From the NCBI GenBank assembly GCA_036490475.1, contig DASXDT010000005.1, positions 62,001 through 126,000 of the forward strand: DNA of 64,000 bases, written 5' to 3'. The stretch is from Candidatus Tumulicola sp. (GTDB lineage: Bacteria > Vulcanimicrobiota > Vulcanimicrobiia > Vulcanimicrobiales > Vulcanimicrobiaceae). A program made the position numbers and the translations under genes. Shown here piece after piece: positions 34,415-42,793 of this stretch; within the stretch, counting starts at the first letter, position 1, and every line of letters starts with the position of its first letter. Under the pieces are notes generated by a model. The model was not told the origin of the DNA. It was given only the letters and a program-made list of their open reading frames with translations, and did not search any database.

Positions 34415-35029
34415 ATGATGCACGCGGCCGCGCCCCGGACATCTCCCGCATATCGAACGGCGGCGCCGGAACGCTCGCACGTAGGCGTAACGTTCGTTCC
34501 GTGTGGCTCTCGGGGTACGAATACCGTCTCGTTCATTACAATTCCGTCCGGAACGGTCGTGGCGAGTGCTGCATTGCAGCGACAGCCGACTGGAGTGAAA
34601 ACCTATTCCACGACGGTGAACCCCGGTTATTACACGATTGTGGCCGGCGTGTTGCCGTGCTCGGCGACGCACGAACTCGTTGTGTTGCCCGGCAAGAATC
34701 GATCGATCGTGCTTCGCGGACAAGACCAGTTGTTAATGCGAGCAGGTCCGGGAGCCTTGGCCGGATCGTTTCCGGAAAACGGAGTTCGCATCATTGCCAA
34801 CTGCGCGGAGCTGAATCAGGGCATCGTCAGGTATACCGCAATCGTCCAAGACGGCGCCTATTACTTCGATTCAATAAGAAGCCCGGCAAAATGCGATCTC
34901 ACCGTGCTCTCCGGGGAGAGCGACGAGAGACCGCTGTACTCGTTGCACGACATCGCCGTCCCACCACATGCGATCGTGCGCCACGATATCGATTGGGAAG
35001 ATTTGGCTAGGGGCGCATCGCCTCGCTAA
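34415..35029 (+). CDS. hypothetical beta-sandwich protein related to the Vgb-like gene
   Basis: 204 residues. The segment from PGYYTIVAGVLPC through RSIVLRG, ALAGSFPENGVRI, VQDGAYYFDSI and CDLTVLSG follows, in the same order, PGNYEIYASALGC, TSIVLGG, GLAGTIPVANARM, VEDGAFYVDSL and WILRIWTG in the N-terminal part of the protein at 52453-54138. A shared carboxypeptidase-regulatory-like or Ig-like domain pair is likely. No signal peptide is visible from this start, so either the start is upstream or the leader has been lost. Its 3' end overlaps the TlpA-like relic. Confidence 0.6.
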   Translation: MMHAAAPRTSPAYRTAAPERSHVGVTFVPCGSRGTNTVSFITIPSGTVVASAALQRQPTGVKTYSTTVNPGYYTIVAGVLPCSATHELVVLPGKNRSIVLRGQDQLLMRAGPGALAGSFPENGVRIIANCAELNQGIVRYTAIVQDGAYYFDSIRSPAKCDLTVLSGESDERPLYSLHDIAVPPHAIVRHDIDWEDLARGASPR

Positions 35030-35531
35030 TTGCAGCATCGATTTCTGAAACAGCCGATGCGTTTGTGCCGACGAAGGCCTTGAACGATTTACCGCTAGCG
35101 TCGATCATATAGACTGCCGGAATGTCGAGACCAGTCGCGCCTCGCTACTCGTCCGTGACCGCCGCCCCATCGAACGCGGGTGCCGTTAGTATCCCGACTG
35201 GAAACGTGACGCCGTATTCGGCGACTAGGGCTCGAGCGTTGGCCGGACTCTCGAGCTCGTCGATTCCCACGAAACGAGCGCGGCTGTTTCGGGCGAGGCG
35301 CTCGATCGCCGGCAGATTCTTGCGGCACGGGTCGCACCAGGCGGCGAATACCACGAGCACCGTCACCCGGCCGTCCGAGTCGCGTAGCGGCAGCGTTCCG
35401 CCCGCGATATTCGGCAACGTTATCGGGGGAACGGTCACTCCCGGCTGACGCAGCGCGGCAATGTCCGAAGGAGCGGCGCCCGTCGCAAAACCCACCGCCG
35501 CAGCAAGCGCCATTAGAATCGACGTAATCAT
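35007..35531 (-). pseudogene. TlpA/thioredoxin-like gene interrupted by an amber codon
   Basis: From the ATG at 35531: a signal peptide, then a TlpA-type fold with the redox motif FAAWCDPCRKN, ending VTDE-TAG at 35145. The same frame continues after TAG with the missing thioredoxin C-terminus (GLDIPAVYMIDASGKSFKAFVG, including the conserved cis-Pro strand) to a second TAG at 35007-35009. Full length would be about 174 residues, normal for the family. A single TAC-to-TAG type change would explain it. A 128-residue product lacks the cis-Pro and should not fold properly. Readthrough or sequence error are alternatives. Confidence 0.85.
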
Positions 35532-35640
35532 GTCGATAGTATGCGCTTTCCCCGATAAAAAAGTCCTAAATCAAATCCTCAAAGTTTTCAAAAGCGCGTT
35601 GTGATCGAGACAATTTGAAGACGCGGTGAACGAGGCTGGT

Positions 35641-35646
35641 TATAAT
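35641..35646 (+). promoter_or_regulatory. consensus -10 box before the GNAT gene
   Basis: Perfect TATAAT, 9 bases before the GTG at 35656, so transcription would start almost at the start codon and the message would be nearly leaderless. A TTGAAG at 35615-35620 is the best -35, with a rather long 20-base spacer. Confidence 0.5.
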
Positions 35647-35655
35647 CGGCGTATC

Positions 35656-36156
35656 GTGTACCTTGAGACCGACCGTTTGACACTTCGGCCGTTCACGTCG
35701 CGGGACGTGTCCGAGGCTGTCGCGATCTACGCGAATCCCGAAAACATGCGCTTCATACCTGGGGGCATATGGACCGAGCAGCTGACGCGCGACCTCATCG
35801 AGCGCTTCTCCACGCACGCGCAGGAACGTGGCTTCGGTCTTTTTGCCGTTCGAGAACAACGCTCTTTGCAGCTCATCGGACACTGTGGGCTCAGTACCAT
35901 CGCCGACACGGCGGAAATCGAAGTCGCCTACCTTATCGACCGGCCGTTTTGGGGACGAGGCTTTGCGACCGAAGCGGCCGCCGCGGTCGTGGCTGACGGA
36001 TTCACTCGCGCCGGCCTGGGACGAGTCATCGGTCTGACGATGCCGGAGAACATCGCTTCGCGCCGCGTGCTCGGAAAGCTCAGCATGGCGGAAATTGGAG
36101 AGGCAGAGTATTTTCGCACGAGAATGATCGTGCATGAGTTGTTCGCTACTTCCTAA
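35656..36156 (+). CDS. GNAT N-acetyltransferase, RimJ/RimL type
   Basis: 166 residues from the GTG at 35656, which begins the conserved YLETDRLTLRPFTSRDV. The acetyl-CoA loop is RPFWGRGFATEAAAAVV and the C-terminal block NIASRRVLGKLSM is typical of Acetyltransf_3 proteins that modify ribosomal-protein N-termini, amino sugars or other amines. Substrate unknown. It overlaps the next gene by 23 bases. Confidence 0.9.
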   Translation: MYLETDRLTLRPFTSRDVSEAVAIYANPENMRFIPGGIWTEQLTRDLIERFSTHAQERGFGLFAVREQRSLQLIGHCGLSTIADTAEIEVAYLIDRPFWGRGFATEAAAAVVADGFTRAGLGRVIGLTMPENIASRRVLGKLSMAEIGEAEYFRTRMIVHELFATS

Positions 36157-37045
36157 AGCAACAAAACGGACGCTCGCTTTGTGCGCGGTTTGCTTTGCCG
36201 TTCTTGTCCCTGCCTCTGCGCGCAGCGCGATCGCCGGCGCGACGACTTCCAACCCGACGCTAACGCCGGCTTCGATTCTCCAGCGCGCTCTCGCGCGACT
36301 CGCGACATATCCAACGCCGCAGTACGCAATCTATACCACGTTTTGGGATATTCGAACGAACCAGCCCGATCTTCCGAGCAGCCAACTCGAATGGCGCTAC
36401 GCGGTTAGGCAGTCGGATAACGCAGAGAACGCGACGTGCAGGGTAGATCAAACGTGGCTACCGCAAGCTCAGGTTGAGAAAGACACGTTCCCTTTGCTGG
36501 CCTCATCGATCCTAAGCGCTCCGTCGCTAACAACCGCCGTCGATAACTACCGCGTTGAGTTGACGGCGGATAGCGCCGGCGGCGCATCGCAACCGTATCA
36601 TCTTCGTTTCATACCGATCGCGCAAGCATCCACGAACAACGTGCGAGATCTTTGGATCGACCGCCGCACATTCGACGTGCAAGGCGTTCGGTACGTCGCA
36701 AAAGGTAACGGAACGACAGTAACCGCGCAGTTCGGATCCGCTTCGAATTATAGAACTGCGACGCACCTTCGTTGGATCTCCACGGGCGTCAACGGAAATC
36801 GCTCGTACGATGTGACGCTGGTACGGACGGCATTCCCACAAACGCTACCGGCCTGGTTGTTCGATCAATCCGCCTACGACCAAAAACAGCGCGCCGGAAC
36901 GAACGACGTGCTAAACGTGACGCTGGCCCAAGTAGGAGAAGATGTTGCCGACGCTCCTCGCACGCCGCATGCAAATGCCGCATTTACGAGATACACCGAC
37001 CGGACGACCGTCGTGCGCTTCCCAGTCTGCAATCTGGCGAACTAA
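36134..37045 (+). CDS. secreted protein, paralogue of 40234-41133
   Basis: 303 residues with an N-terminal signal segment (RTLALCAVCFAVLVPASARSA). After it comes ILQRALARLATYPTPQYAIYTTFWDIR and later VRDLWIDRRTFDVQGVRYV. The protein at 40234 has the same landmarks (YARAQAYWLSQRYPQLLAYRVVVRI and LRDLWVDENDYAVWRLRV), so they appear homologous. The layout (helix, long beta sheet) resembles LolA/LolB-like outer-membrane lipoprotein-sorting folds, but this is tentative. Function unknown. Confidence 0.7.
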   Translation: MSCSLLPKATKRTLALCAVCFAVLVPASARSAIAGATTSNPTLTPASILQRALARLATYPTPQYAIYTTFWDIRTNQPDLPSSQLEWRYAVRQSDNAENATCRVDQTWLPQAQVEKDTFPLLASSILSAPSLTTAVDNYRVELTADSAGGASQPYHLRFIPIAQASTNNVRDLWIDRRTFDVQGVRYVAKGNGTTVTAQFGSASNYRTATHLRWISTGVNGNRSYDVTLVRTAFPQTLPAWLFDQSAYDQKQRAGTNDVLNVTLAQVGEDVADAPRTPHANAAFTRYTDRTTVVRFPVCNLAN

Positions 37046-37103
37046 ACTGGAGTGACAATGCAAACGGCTGAACAGGCGGCTGCTCTACCATTGCAAATAG
37101 CCT

Positions 37104-38309
37104 TCAATGAAGTACCCACAACCATAGAACAGTGACTGCAAGGCACGCCGGAACCACGGCTAGCCCGAGCTTGGCGTACTGAACCAAGCTGACACGCACG
37201 CCGTGCCGCCGCAGCACATCTAAGCAAAGCAGTGTTGCGATCGAGCCGCCAAACGTGAGGTTCGGTCCGAGATCGACGCCGGCGATCAGCGGATATGCGA
37301 CGTGGCCCGTAGGATCGTGCGCTACGGCATACGCACCGGCAATTGCCACCGGCAAATTGTTGAATAGGTTGGACAGCAACGCCGCCGCCCCGGCGGAAGA
37401 AGCGGCTACCGCGAGATCGAACGGGTGCCGATCGAGCGCTTGGATCGCTCCGTTGGCCGCATTACTCCGAACGACGGCGTCGAGCAGCACGAACAATCCG
37501 CACAACATCAGCAGCGTCGTCCAACCCATACGACGCACGACTCTTACCGGCGACACTCCGCCTAGCACGAGAAGAAGGAGCGCGGCGATTGCGGCGACAG
37601 GTCCGAGCGGATAGTGCACGATCAGCGCGACGATGTACGCGACCGTCACGAACATCAATCCGGCACCGACGCGTAGTGCCTTCGGATGTTCGACTGGTGC
37701 AGCCGGCACCGCATACGCACCGTTGAGCTGACGGCGGAACATCCACAAGAATATACCGAGATTGATTGCGATCGCCGCCAACTCGGGAACACCCAAGTGC
37801 AGCAAATACGGCCATATGCTCGGATGCGGCAAGATGACGACGTTGGCCGGATTCGAAAACGGTAACCCGAACGACGCGGTATCGGCCACGAACAGCCCGG
37901 CAAGCACGTACGGCATTGGGTCGATACCAAGTTCGCTGACCGCATCGTAGATGATCGGCGTGAGGATGACGGCCGTCGCATCGTTCGATAGCAACGCCGT
38001 CATGGCGGCGCCACCCAAGAACGTCCACACAAAAAGCCGCCTGCGCTCGCCGCGGCCATAACGTAAAAGTTTCCCGGCAATCGACCTGAATACGCCGGCC
38101 TCGGACGCAACAGCGCCGAGCCCCATCAACCCCCCGATAAAGAGCAGTACGTTCCATTGCCGCTCGATGGCATGGCCCGCTATCGATGCCGGCTCGAACC
38201 CGAACACCACGACGATGAGCGCGCCGGCAGCCGGCCAAATCCACGACCGTATTCCGAACGGACGAAGCGTTAGGAGCGCGACCGAAATGGCCGCGACGGC
38301 TAATGCCAT
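37104..38309 (-). CDS. ArsB/NhaD-type ion transporter
   Basis: 401 residues with about eleven membrane helices. The pattern of two pseudo-repeats, FGGAAMTALLSNDATAVILTPIIY and AALLSNLFNNLPVAIAGAYAV, carries the SND and SNLFNNLP hairpin motifs characteristic of the ArsB/NhaD (ion transporter) superfamily, and GVDLGPNLTFGGSIATLL matches the ArsB C-terminal motif. It could export arsenite or exchange Na+/H+. No arsR or arsC is adjacent, so arsenite is not assured. Followed by a hypothetical gene in the same direction (stop-to-start contact at 38309/38310). Confidence 0.88.
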   Translation of the reverse strand: MALAVAAISVALLTLRPFGIRSWIWPAAGALIVVVFGFEPASIAGHAIERQWNVLLFIGGLMGLGAVASEAGVFRSIAGKLLRYGRGERRRLFVWTFLGGAAMTALLSNDATAVILTPIIYDAVSELGIDPMPYVLAGLFVADTASFGLPFSNPANVVILPHPSIWPYLLHLGVPELAAIAINLGIFLWMFRRQLNGAYAVPAAPVEHPKALRVGAGLMFVTVAYIVALIVHYPLGPVAAIAALLLLVLGGVSPVRVVRRMGWTTLLMLCGLFVLLDAVVRSNAANGAIQALDRHPFDLAVAASSAGAAALLSNLFNNLPVAIAGAYAVAHDPTGHVAYPLIAGVDLGPNLTFGGSIATLLCLDVLRRHGVRVSLVQYAKLGLAVVPACLAVTVLWLWVLH

Positions 38310-39221
38310 CTACACCGCGAGCGCGCCGAAGCCGTCGTACGAACCACTCGACGCCTTGGCGATCCGCTGCAACTCTCGCACGACCGTACGAACGCTCGGA
38401 TAATTGAGTGGCGAACGAATGCGCGCGCGAATTTCGGTCGGACTGAAGAGGCCGGATTTCGGTAACACGAATGCCTCGACGTCCGGCCGCAGTAACTCGG
38501 CAAGCGCGGCGGTAGCGTCCTTGGCGTTCCGAAAGCTCAACGTGTGATCGAAGACGAGTTCGTCGACGCCGGTCGTCACTTGCTCGCGCAGAATGGCGAT
38601 AATGAAACGCGATTTATTCATTTGCTCGAGCGTCGGTAAATCTGGTAACTCGATGTCAAAGCCGACATTCAGGCTTAGTGCCACTTCGAACGTCGTGGCG
38701 TCTTGCGGAACGACCGACGGTGCGTCGCGAAACTCCGGCGTATCGTCCGAATCGATCATCGCGCGAATGAACAGCGTTTCCGGATCGTACTCGGCGAGTA
38801 CGCGCCTGCCGCCCTTCGCAACCGCCTTGAATCGGGGCAACGTCGCCACATCGATGTCCTTCGCGAGGGCCAAGCCCGGTGGCGCCGGCATCTTGAGGTA
38901 TGTGCCGTCTCGAAGGCCGATCGTATCGGCGACCCAGCTCGACCAGCCCTCGGGACGCCACGCCATCAGGTCGGCACGGTCTACGCGGCCCAGCGCCGGC
39001 CCGAACGTCGTTACGAGCATGCGCTCGGGCGTCAAGCGCCCAATCGTCGCGATTACGAAGCCCGGCTCCGGTAATAGGATCGCGATCGTGTCGCCGGTGG
39101 CAAACTGGTCGCCGTACGTCGGGTCGAGGTCGAAGCCGCCGTCAGGGTTGGGATCCATCGGGTTGAAATATCGGGAGAGGCTACCCGCCCCCTTGCCGCA
39201 GCAGGGTCGTTCTTCATCCAC
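38310..39221 (-). CDS. hypothetical protein upstream of the ArsB-like gene
   Basis: 303 residues, directly abutting the transporter gene. Soluble, no signal peptide; begins with a Cys-containing PCCGKG segment. A central region (IAILLPEPGFVIATIGRLTPERMLVTTFGP) is strand-rich, and the C-terminus (YPSVRTVVRELQRIAKAS) is helical. I do not recognise it. Translational coupling suggests a function with the transporter, perhaps in sensing or assembly, but that is only proximity. Confidence 0.7.
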   Translation of the reverse strand: MDEERPCCGKGAGSLSRYFNPMDPNPDGGFDLDPTYGDQFATGDTIAILLPEPGFVIATIGRLTPERMLVTTFGPALGRVDRADLMAWRPEGWSSWVADTIGLRDGTYLKMPAPPGLALAKDIDVATLPRFKAVAKGGRRVLAEYDPETLFIRAMIDSDDTPEFRDAPSVVPQDATTFEVALSLNVGFDIELPDLPTLEQMNKSRFIIAILREQVTTGVDELVFDHTLSFRNAKDATAALAELLRPDVEAFVLPKSGLFSPTEIRARIRSPLNYPSVRTVVRELQRIAKASSGSYDGFGALAV

Positions 39222-39280
39222 TCGAATGCAGTAAAACTGTTATTATGTTTCCTTGGTAGTGAGCGGGAGAGGAGGCTCCA

Positions 39281-40237
39281 GTGGCAGCTCGGACCCGGCG
39301 AGGCACCCCGGTGGTCGATCCGATCATCCTGGATCTGATGGCGTACCTGCGGCTCGAACGGAATCGTAGCCAGCTAACGGTCGAAGCGTACGCGCGCGAC
39401 CTGCACGAGTTCGGGGCGTACCTGACGCAGTTAGCCGCCGACGAATCGCCGATGGGGCGCGAGTATCCGCAACTGCGCACCGCCACCACCTCGGAGGTGC
39501 GCCGGTACGTGATGCATATTTCGGGCGACAAAGGCTATGACATGCGCACCGTGCGCCGCAAGCTGTCGTCCCTAAAAGCGTTGTACAAATTCCTCAAGTT
39601 GACGGCGGTCCGTGACGACGACCCGGCGTCCATCGTGGCCGGCCCGAAGCTCGAACGCAAGCTCCCCGAGCACCTCGACCAAGACGAGGTTCGCGGACTC
39701 TTGAATACTCAGGCCATCGCGGGTCGCACCGAAGACCGCAAGCGCCGCGACATCGCCATCCTCGAGCTGTTATACGCGGCCGGTATCCGCCGTGCCGAAG
39801 TCACCACCATCGATCTCGGTGACGTCGATCTAAAGAACCGCGAGGTCCGCATTCACGGCAAGGGCAGCAAGGAACGTATGGTGCTGATCAACCGTTCGGC
39901 GGCCGAGGCGATCGCCGCCTATCTGGCCGTTCGCCCGCGTAGCCGAGACGAGGCGCTATTCCTTGGACGCGGCGGCAAACGGCTGTCACCGATGCACGTG
40001 TGGCGTATATTCCGTGAAGTGTATAAAGTAAGCGGAGTACAACGCCATGCGAGCCCACACACGCTTCGGCATTCGTTCGCCACGCATCTCGCCGAGAACG
40101 ACGTCGACCTCGAGACGATCCGCGAGTTTCTGGGCCATGAAAGCCTCGCGACGACCGGCATCTATCTAAAGATGTCGATGCAACACAAGAAACGCGCGTA
40201 CGATCGCGCCCACCCGCGCGACAAGATGGACGAATGA
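39281..40237 (+). CDS. xerD: tyrosine recombinase XerC/XerD-like
   Basis: 318 residues from a GTG with GGAGG 7 bases ahead. An N-terminal SAM-like core-binding domain (LDLMAYLRLERNRSQLTVEAY) precedes the catalytic domain with the full RKHRHY set: R170 (YAAGIRRAE), K194 (GKGSKER), H260 and R263 (HTLRHSF), H286 (LGHESL) and Y295 (TTGIYLK). Xer recombinases resolve chromosome dimers at dif with FtsK. No repeats or cargo suggest a phage integrase. Its TGA overlaps the next ATG (ATGA). Confidence 0.92.
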   Translation: MAARTRRGTPVVDPIILDLMAYLRLERNRSQLTVEAYARDLHEFGAYLTQLAADESPMGREYPQLRTATTSEVRRYVMHISGDKGYDMRTVRRKLSSLKALYKFLKLTAVRDDDPASIVAGPKLERKLPEHLDQDEVRGLLNTQAIAGRTEDRKRRDIAILELLYAAGIRRAEVTTIDLGDVDLKNREVRIHGKGSKERMVLINRSAAEAIAAYLAVRPRSRDEALFLGRGGKRLSPMHVWRIFREVYKVSGVQRHASPHTLRHSFATHLAENDVDLETIREFLGHESLATTGIYLKMSMQHKKRAYDRAHPRDKMDE

Positions 40238-41133
40238 TTCCCCCGATCGACCCGTACGCGATCTACGCCCGCGCGCAAGCCTATTGGCTCTCGCAACGGT
40301 ACCCGCAATTGCTAGCGTATCGCGTCGTCGTCCGGATCGTGGAGGGCGGCAAGGAACGAGTCGAGCGCTACGAAACGCGCTTCGACGCTGCCGGCGATGC
40401 AATTTCGGTTGATCCGATCAGCGATTTCGAAAAAGATCATCCGGTCCGGCCTCCCGGTGGCTTGAACGTTTCGCTGTTCGGTTTTTACCGTATCGGAAAA
40501 CCGGAACCGCCAGTCGACTTCCTTGGCGTTCCGCTTCTGGCTCCCACCTACTCGTTCGGCATGGCGCCGTTCGTGCCGGCGCCCGAACCAACGCCGTTCA
40601 ACTCTGCCGCTCTCGTTGCGGAAATTCGCAAAGAATATCACGACCCCGATCCGCGCGTGACGCCAACGCCGACGCCGTCCCCCGAGCTACCAGTTATCGC
40701 CGTCGTCGTCGCAGCGCACCGGAACTATGTGATGCTCTATGCCGGTCAGGAAACGGTCGACGGACATCTCTGCTATCACGTGACGCTCCGTGCCCTACAC
40801 GACCCCGGGAAATATCGATTGCGCGATTTGTGGGTTGATGAGAACGATTACGCGGTTTGGCGCCTGCGCGTCAGCATCAACTTCTTAGACGGACCCGGAA
40901 CCAAGATCCCCTGGACGGTCGACTTTATCGATATCGACGGCGAGCATTATATCGACCGCGAGGTCGCCGGCGCTCCGATGGCCGTGGCCGGTGAAATCTA
41001 CACGCAGACGACGATCGAGTTCGAAAACGTCGGCGCGCCTGGCGACGAAGCGTCGCCGATGCCGCTACAGTTACCCTTGCGAAATACCCTGGAAGAACCG
41101 AGCCCGGTGCCGGCGGCTAGCTCGAGCAGGTAA
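40234..41133 (+). CDS. hypothetical protein coupled to the Xer gene
   Basis: 299 residues from an ATG overlapping the Xer stop by four bases. Shares landmarks with the secreted protein at 36134 (see that entry), but here no signal peptide is visible from the chosen start. Pro/Thr-rich linkers (PAPEPTP, PRVTPTPTPSPE) split an N-terminal region from a beta-rich C-terminal region (NYVMLYAGQETVDGHLCYHVTLRAL; TVDFIDIDGEHYIDREV). Not recognised. The 3' end overlaps the convergent GH114-like gene by 17 bases. Confidence 0.75.
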   Translation: MIPPIDPYAIYARAQAYWLSQRYPQLLAYRVVVRIVEGGKERVERYETRFDAAGDAISVDPISDFEKDHPVRPPGGLNVSLFGFYRIGKPEPPVDFLGVPLLAPTYSFGMAPFVPAPEPTPFNSAALVAEIRKEYHDPDPRVTPTPTPSPELPVIAVVVAAHRNYVMLYAGQETVDGHLCYHVTLRALHDPGKYRLRDLWVDENDYAVWRLRVSINFLDGPGTKIPWTVDFIDIDGEHYIDREVAGAPMAVAGEIYTQTTIEFENVGAPGDEASPMPLQLPLRNTLEEPSPVPAASSSR

Positions 41134-41965
41134 TCTCCCAGGCGTTCAGGTTCAGATGCTTGCGCAACGCCGTTTCCTTGTATGCCGCCTCTGCGGGACA
41201 GACGTCGTTGATGAACTGCGATTTCGATCCCTTGTATTCGATATCGACGACGAGCGCGTTATCGTCGGTATACGGCGTAAACTGCTGGCAATATTTCTGC
41301 TGATAACATTGCTCTAACACCGCAAAGTCGAAATACGGACGCAAGTCTTTGACTTGGTCGTTATCATTTTTCTGATCGATCGACATGTTGAGCGAATGGA
41401 CTTCGGCCGCTAACCATTCATCGTAGGCAAGCTGGTCCTGCGACGTAATCTTAAAGCCCGTCTTGTTCTCGTAGCCGTCGATGTTATCCGGATCGACTGC
41501 GTCGAAGCCCTTTTGCGCGCACATCTGAAAACGCGCCGCCATGATCGGCTCGAGGATCGAGAGTTGGCGCACGTCGAGCCAACGTTCGCCTTTCCAATGA
41601 CCGTCGGGATTTCCAAGCACGCTCTTCGGGAACTGTTTGGCATCCGGGCGCCAATTCTCCCAAGTGCCGGCCGAGATGTAACACACGGCGTGACGGTTGT
41701 CCTGATGCAGTTGGCTCACGGTGTCTGCTTTGGTATCGAATCCATCGAGATCGTAGGTGTCGGCGTCGATGCTCAAGTCGAGCTTTCCATCGTATTGAAT
41801 CGCGAACGTCGATTGCGCGGGCGGAATCCAGACGGCGGCATGTCGGACCGTCGCTGCGCGGGCCTCCGCAGTAATCGGTACGCTCGAGCCGGTTTGCCCT
41901 CCGGAACAGGCGCTCAGGACGAGCGCAGCGAGAGCGAAAATGGACGTGCGAGCCGAACGATGCAT
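41117..41965 (-). CDS. GH114-like lipoprotein (endo-alpha-1,4-polygalactosaminidase family)
   Basis: 282 residues with a lipobox VLSAC (Cys20). The TIM-barrel pattern of the GH114/TM1410 family is visible: WIPPAQSTFAIQYDGKLDLSI, YDLDGFDT, HAVCYISAGTWENWRPD, WLDVRQLSIL, QKGFDAVDPDNIDGYENKTGF, MSIDQKND, and FAVLEQC. Acidic residues in DPDNID and around strand 4 are likely catalytic. Family members hydrolyse galactosaminogalactan-type exopolysaccharide. The ATG at 41965 lies five bases from the divergent gene's ATG at 41970. Confidence 0.88.
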   Translation of the reverse strand: MHRSARTSIFALAALVLSACSGGQTGSSVPITAEARAATVRHAAVWIPPAQSTFAIQYDGKLDLSIDADTYDLDGFDTKADTVSQLHQDNRHAVCYISAGTWENWRPDAKQFPKSVLGNPDGHWKGERWLDVRQLSILEPIMAARFQMCAQKGFDAVDPDNIDGYENKTGFKITSQDQLAYDEWLAAEVHSLNMSIDQKNDNDQVKDLRPYFDFAVLEQCYQQKYCQQFTPYTDDNALVVDIEYKGSKSQFINDVCPAEAAYKETALRKHLNLNAWEITCSS

Positions 41966-41969
41966 AACG

Positions 41970-42704
41970 ATGAAGTCTCCTTTGAGAGTCCGTTCGACGC
42001 CGCTTCTTCTTCTCGTGCTGGCGATCGTGGGATGTTCCGATCAGGCACCATATGTAACGACCGTCGGCTTGCTTAATCCGGGCGCAACGATGTTGATCCG
42101 CTCCGTGGGCGGCACGGTCAGCGCCTTCGCCCCCGCCGCGGGACAGCCACGCAATCGCTTTACGATCAGCGCTACGGCGGAAAAGGGGAAGACCCAGACG
42201 GCCCCGCCGAAGCTGCGCGGCGGCCGCGACGGCTTGACGGTCGGCGTGCCGCAGCCGGTCGGATCGTTGTTGGTGCGCGTGCCCGATGGCGTGGCACTCG
42301 AGATCGACTCGAAGAACGGCGACGTGCACGTTACCAATATCACCGGCAGCGTTCGCGTGCGCGCCGACAAGGGCGACGTGCAAATCATGGTACGGTCGTA
42401 CGCGCAAGCATCGGTCGGCGACGGGAATCTTTCATCGACGATGGGCTCGATCGATTGGCCGGGAACGTTGCACTACTCGATCGGTCATGGCGACGCCGAA
42501 GTATGGGTCAACGAGAACGCCAAGTTCCACGTACGCCTGCATACCGACAACGGAATGCTGTTTACAGACTTCAATCTTCGAGGCACGTCGCAAGGACGCT
42601 CGGAAACGATCGATGGAGACGTGAACGGTGGTGGCACGCGTTCGATCGATATCGAAACGCAAGCCGGCGCGATCCGTCTGTTAAAACTCCACCCGCAAGC
42701 GTAG
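41970..42704 (+). CDS. DUF4097-like adhesin-type lipoprotein
   Basis: 244 residues from the ATG at 41970, chosen because it gives a clean lipoprotein signal ending AIVGC (Cys22); the frame start at 41940 lies inside the divergent gene. The mature part repeats short strands (VALEIDSKNGDVHVTNITGSVRVRADKGDVQIMV), the DUF4097 pattern of a right-handed beta-helix or beta-roll with G-D-V turns. Function unknown; these are commonly envelope proteins. Divergent from the GH114-like gene with almost no space between the two starts. Confidence 0.82.
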   Translation: MKSPLRVRSTPLLLLVLAIVGCSDQAPYVTTVGLLNPGATMLIRSVGGTVSAFAPAAGQPRNRFTISATAEKGKTQTAPPKLRGGRDGLTVGVPQPVGSLLVRVPDGVALEIDSKNGDVHVTNITGSVRVRADKGDVQIMVRSYAQASVGDGNLSSTMGSIDWPGTLHYSIGHGDAEVWVNENAKFHVRLHTDNGMLFTDFNLRGTSQGRSETIDGDVNGGGTRSIDIETQAGAIRLLKLHPQA

Positions 42705-42793
42705 GGTACGCTTTGCTCCCGACGCCGCGTATCGCGCTGATTTCTCTCCTCGACGCGGTGCTCGCCGCCGTCAACGCCCGGATCCCTCGATAA

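Noticed and set aside
35566-36252. 228-codon minus-strand frame opposite the GNAT gene
   Set aside because: Shadow of a clear GNAT gene with complete acetyl-CoA motif.
37050-37100. tRNA-like text (GGCTGCTCTACCATT)
   Set aside because: No acceptor, D or T arms can be formed around it on either strand.
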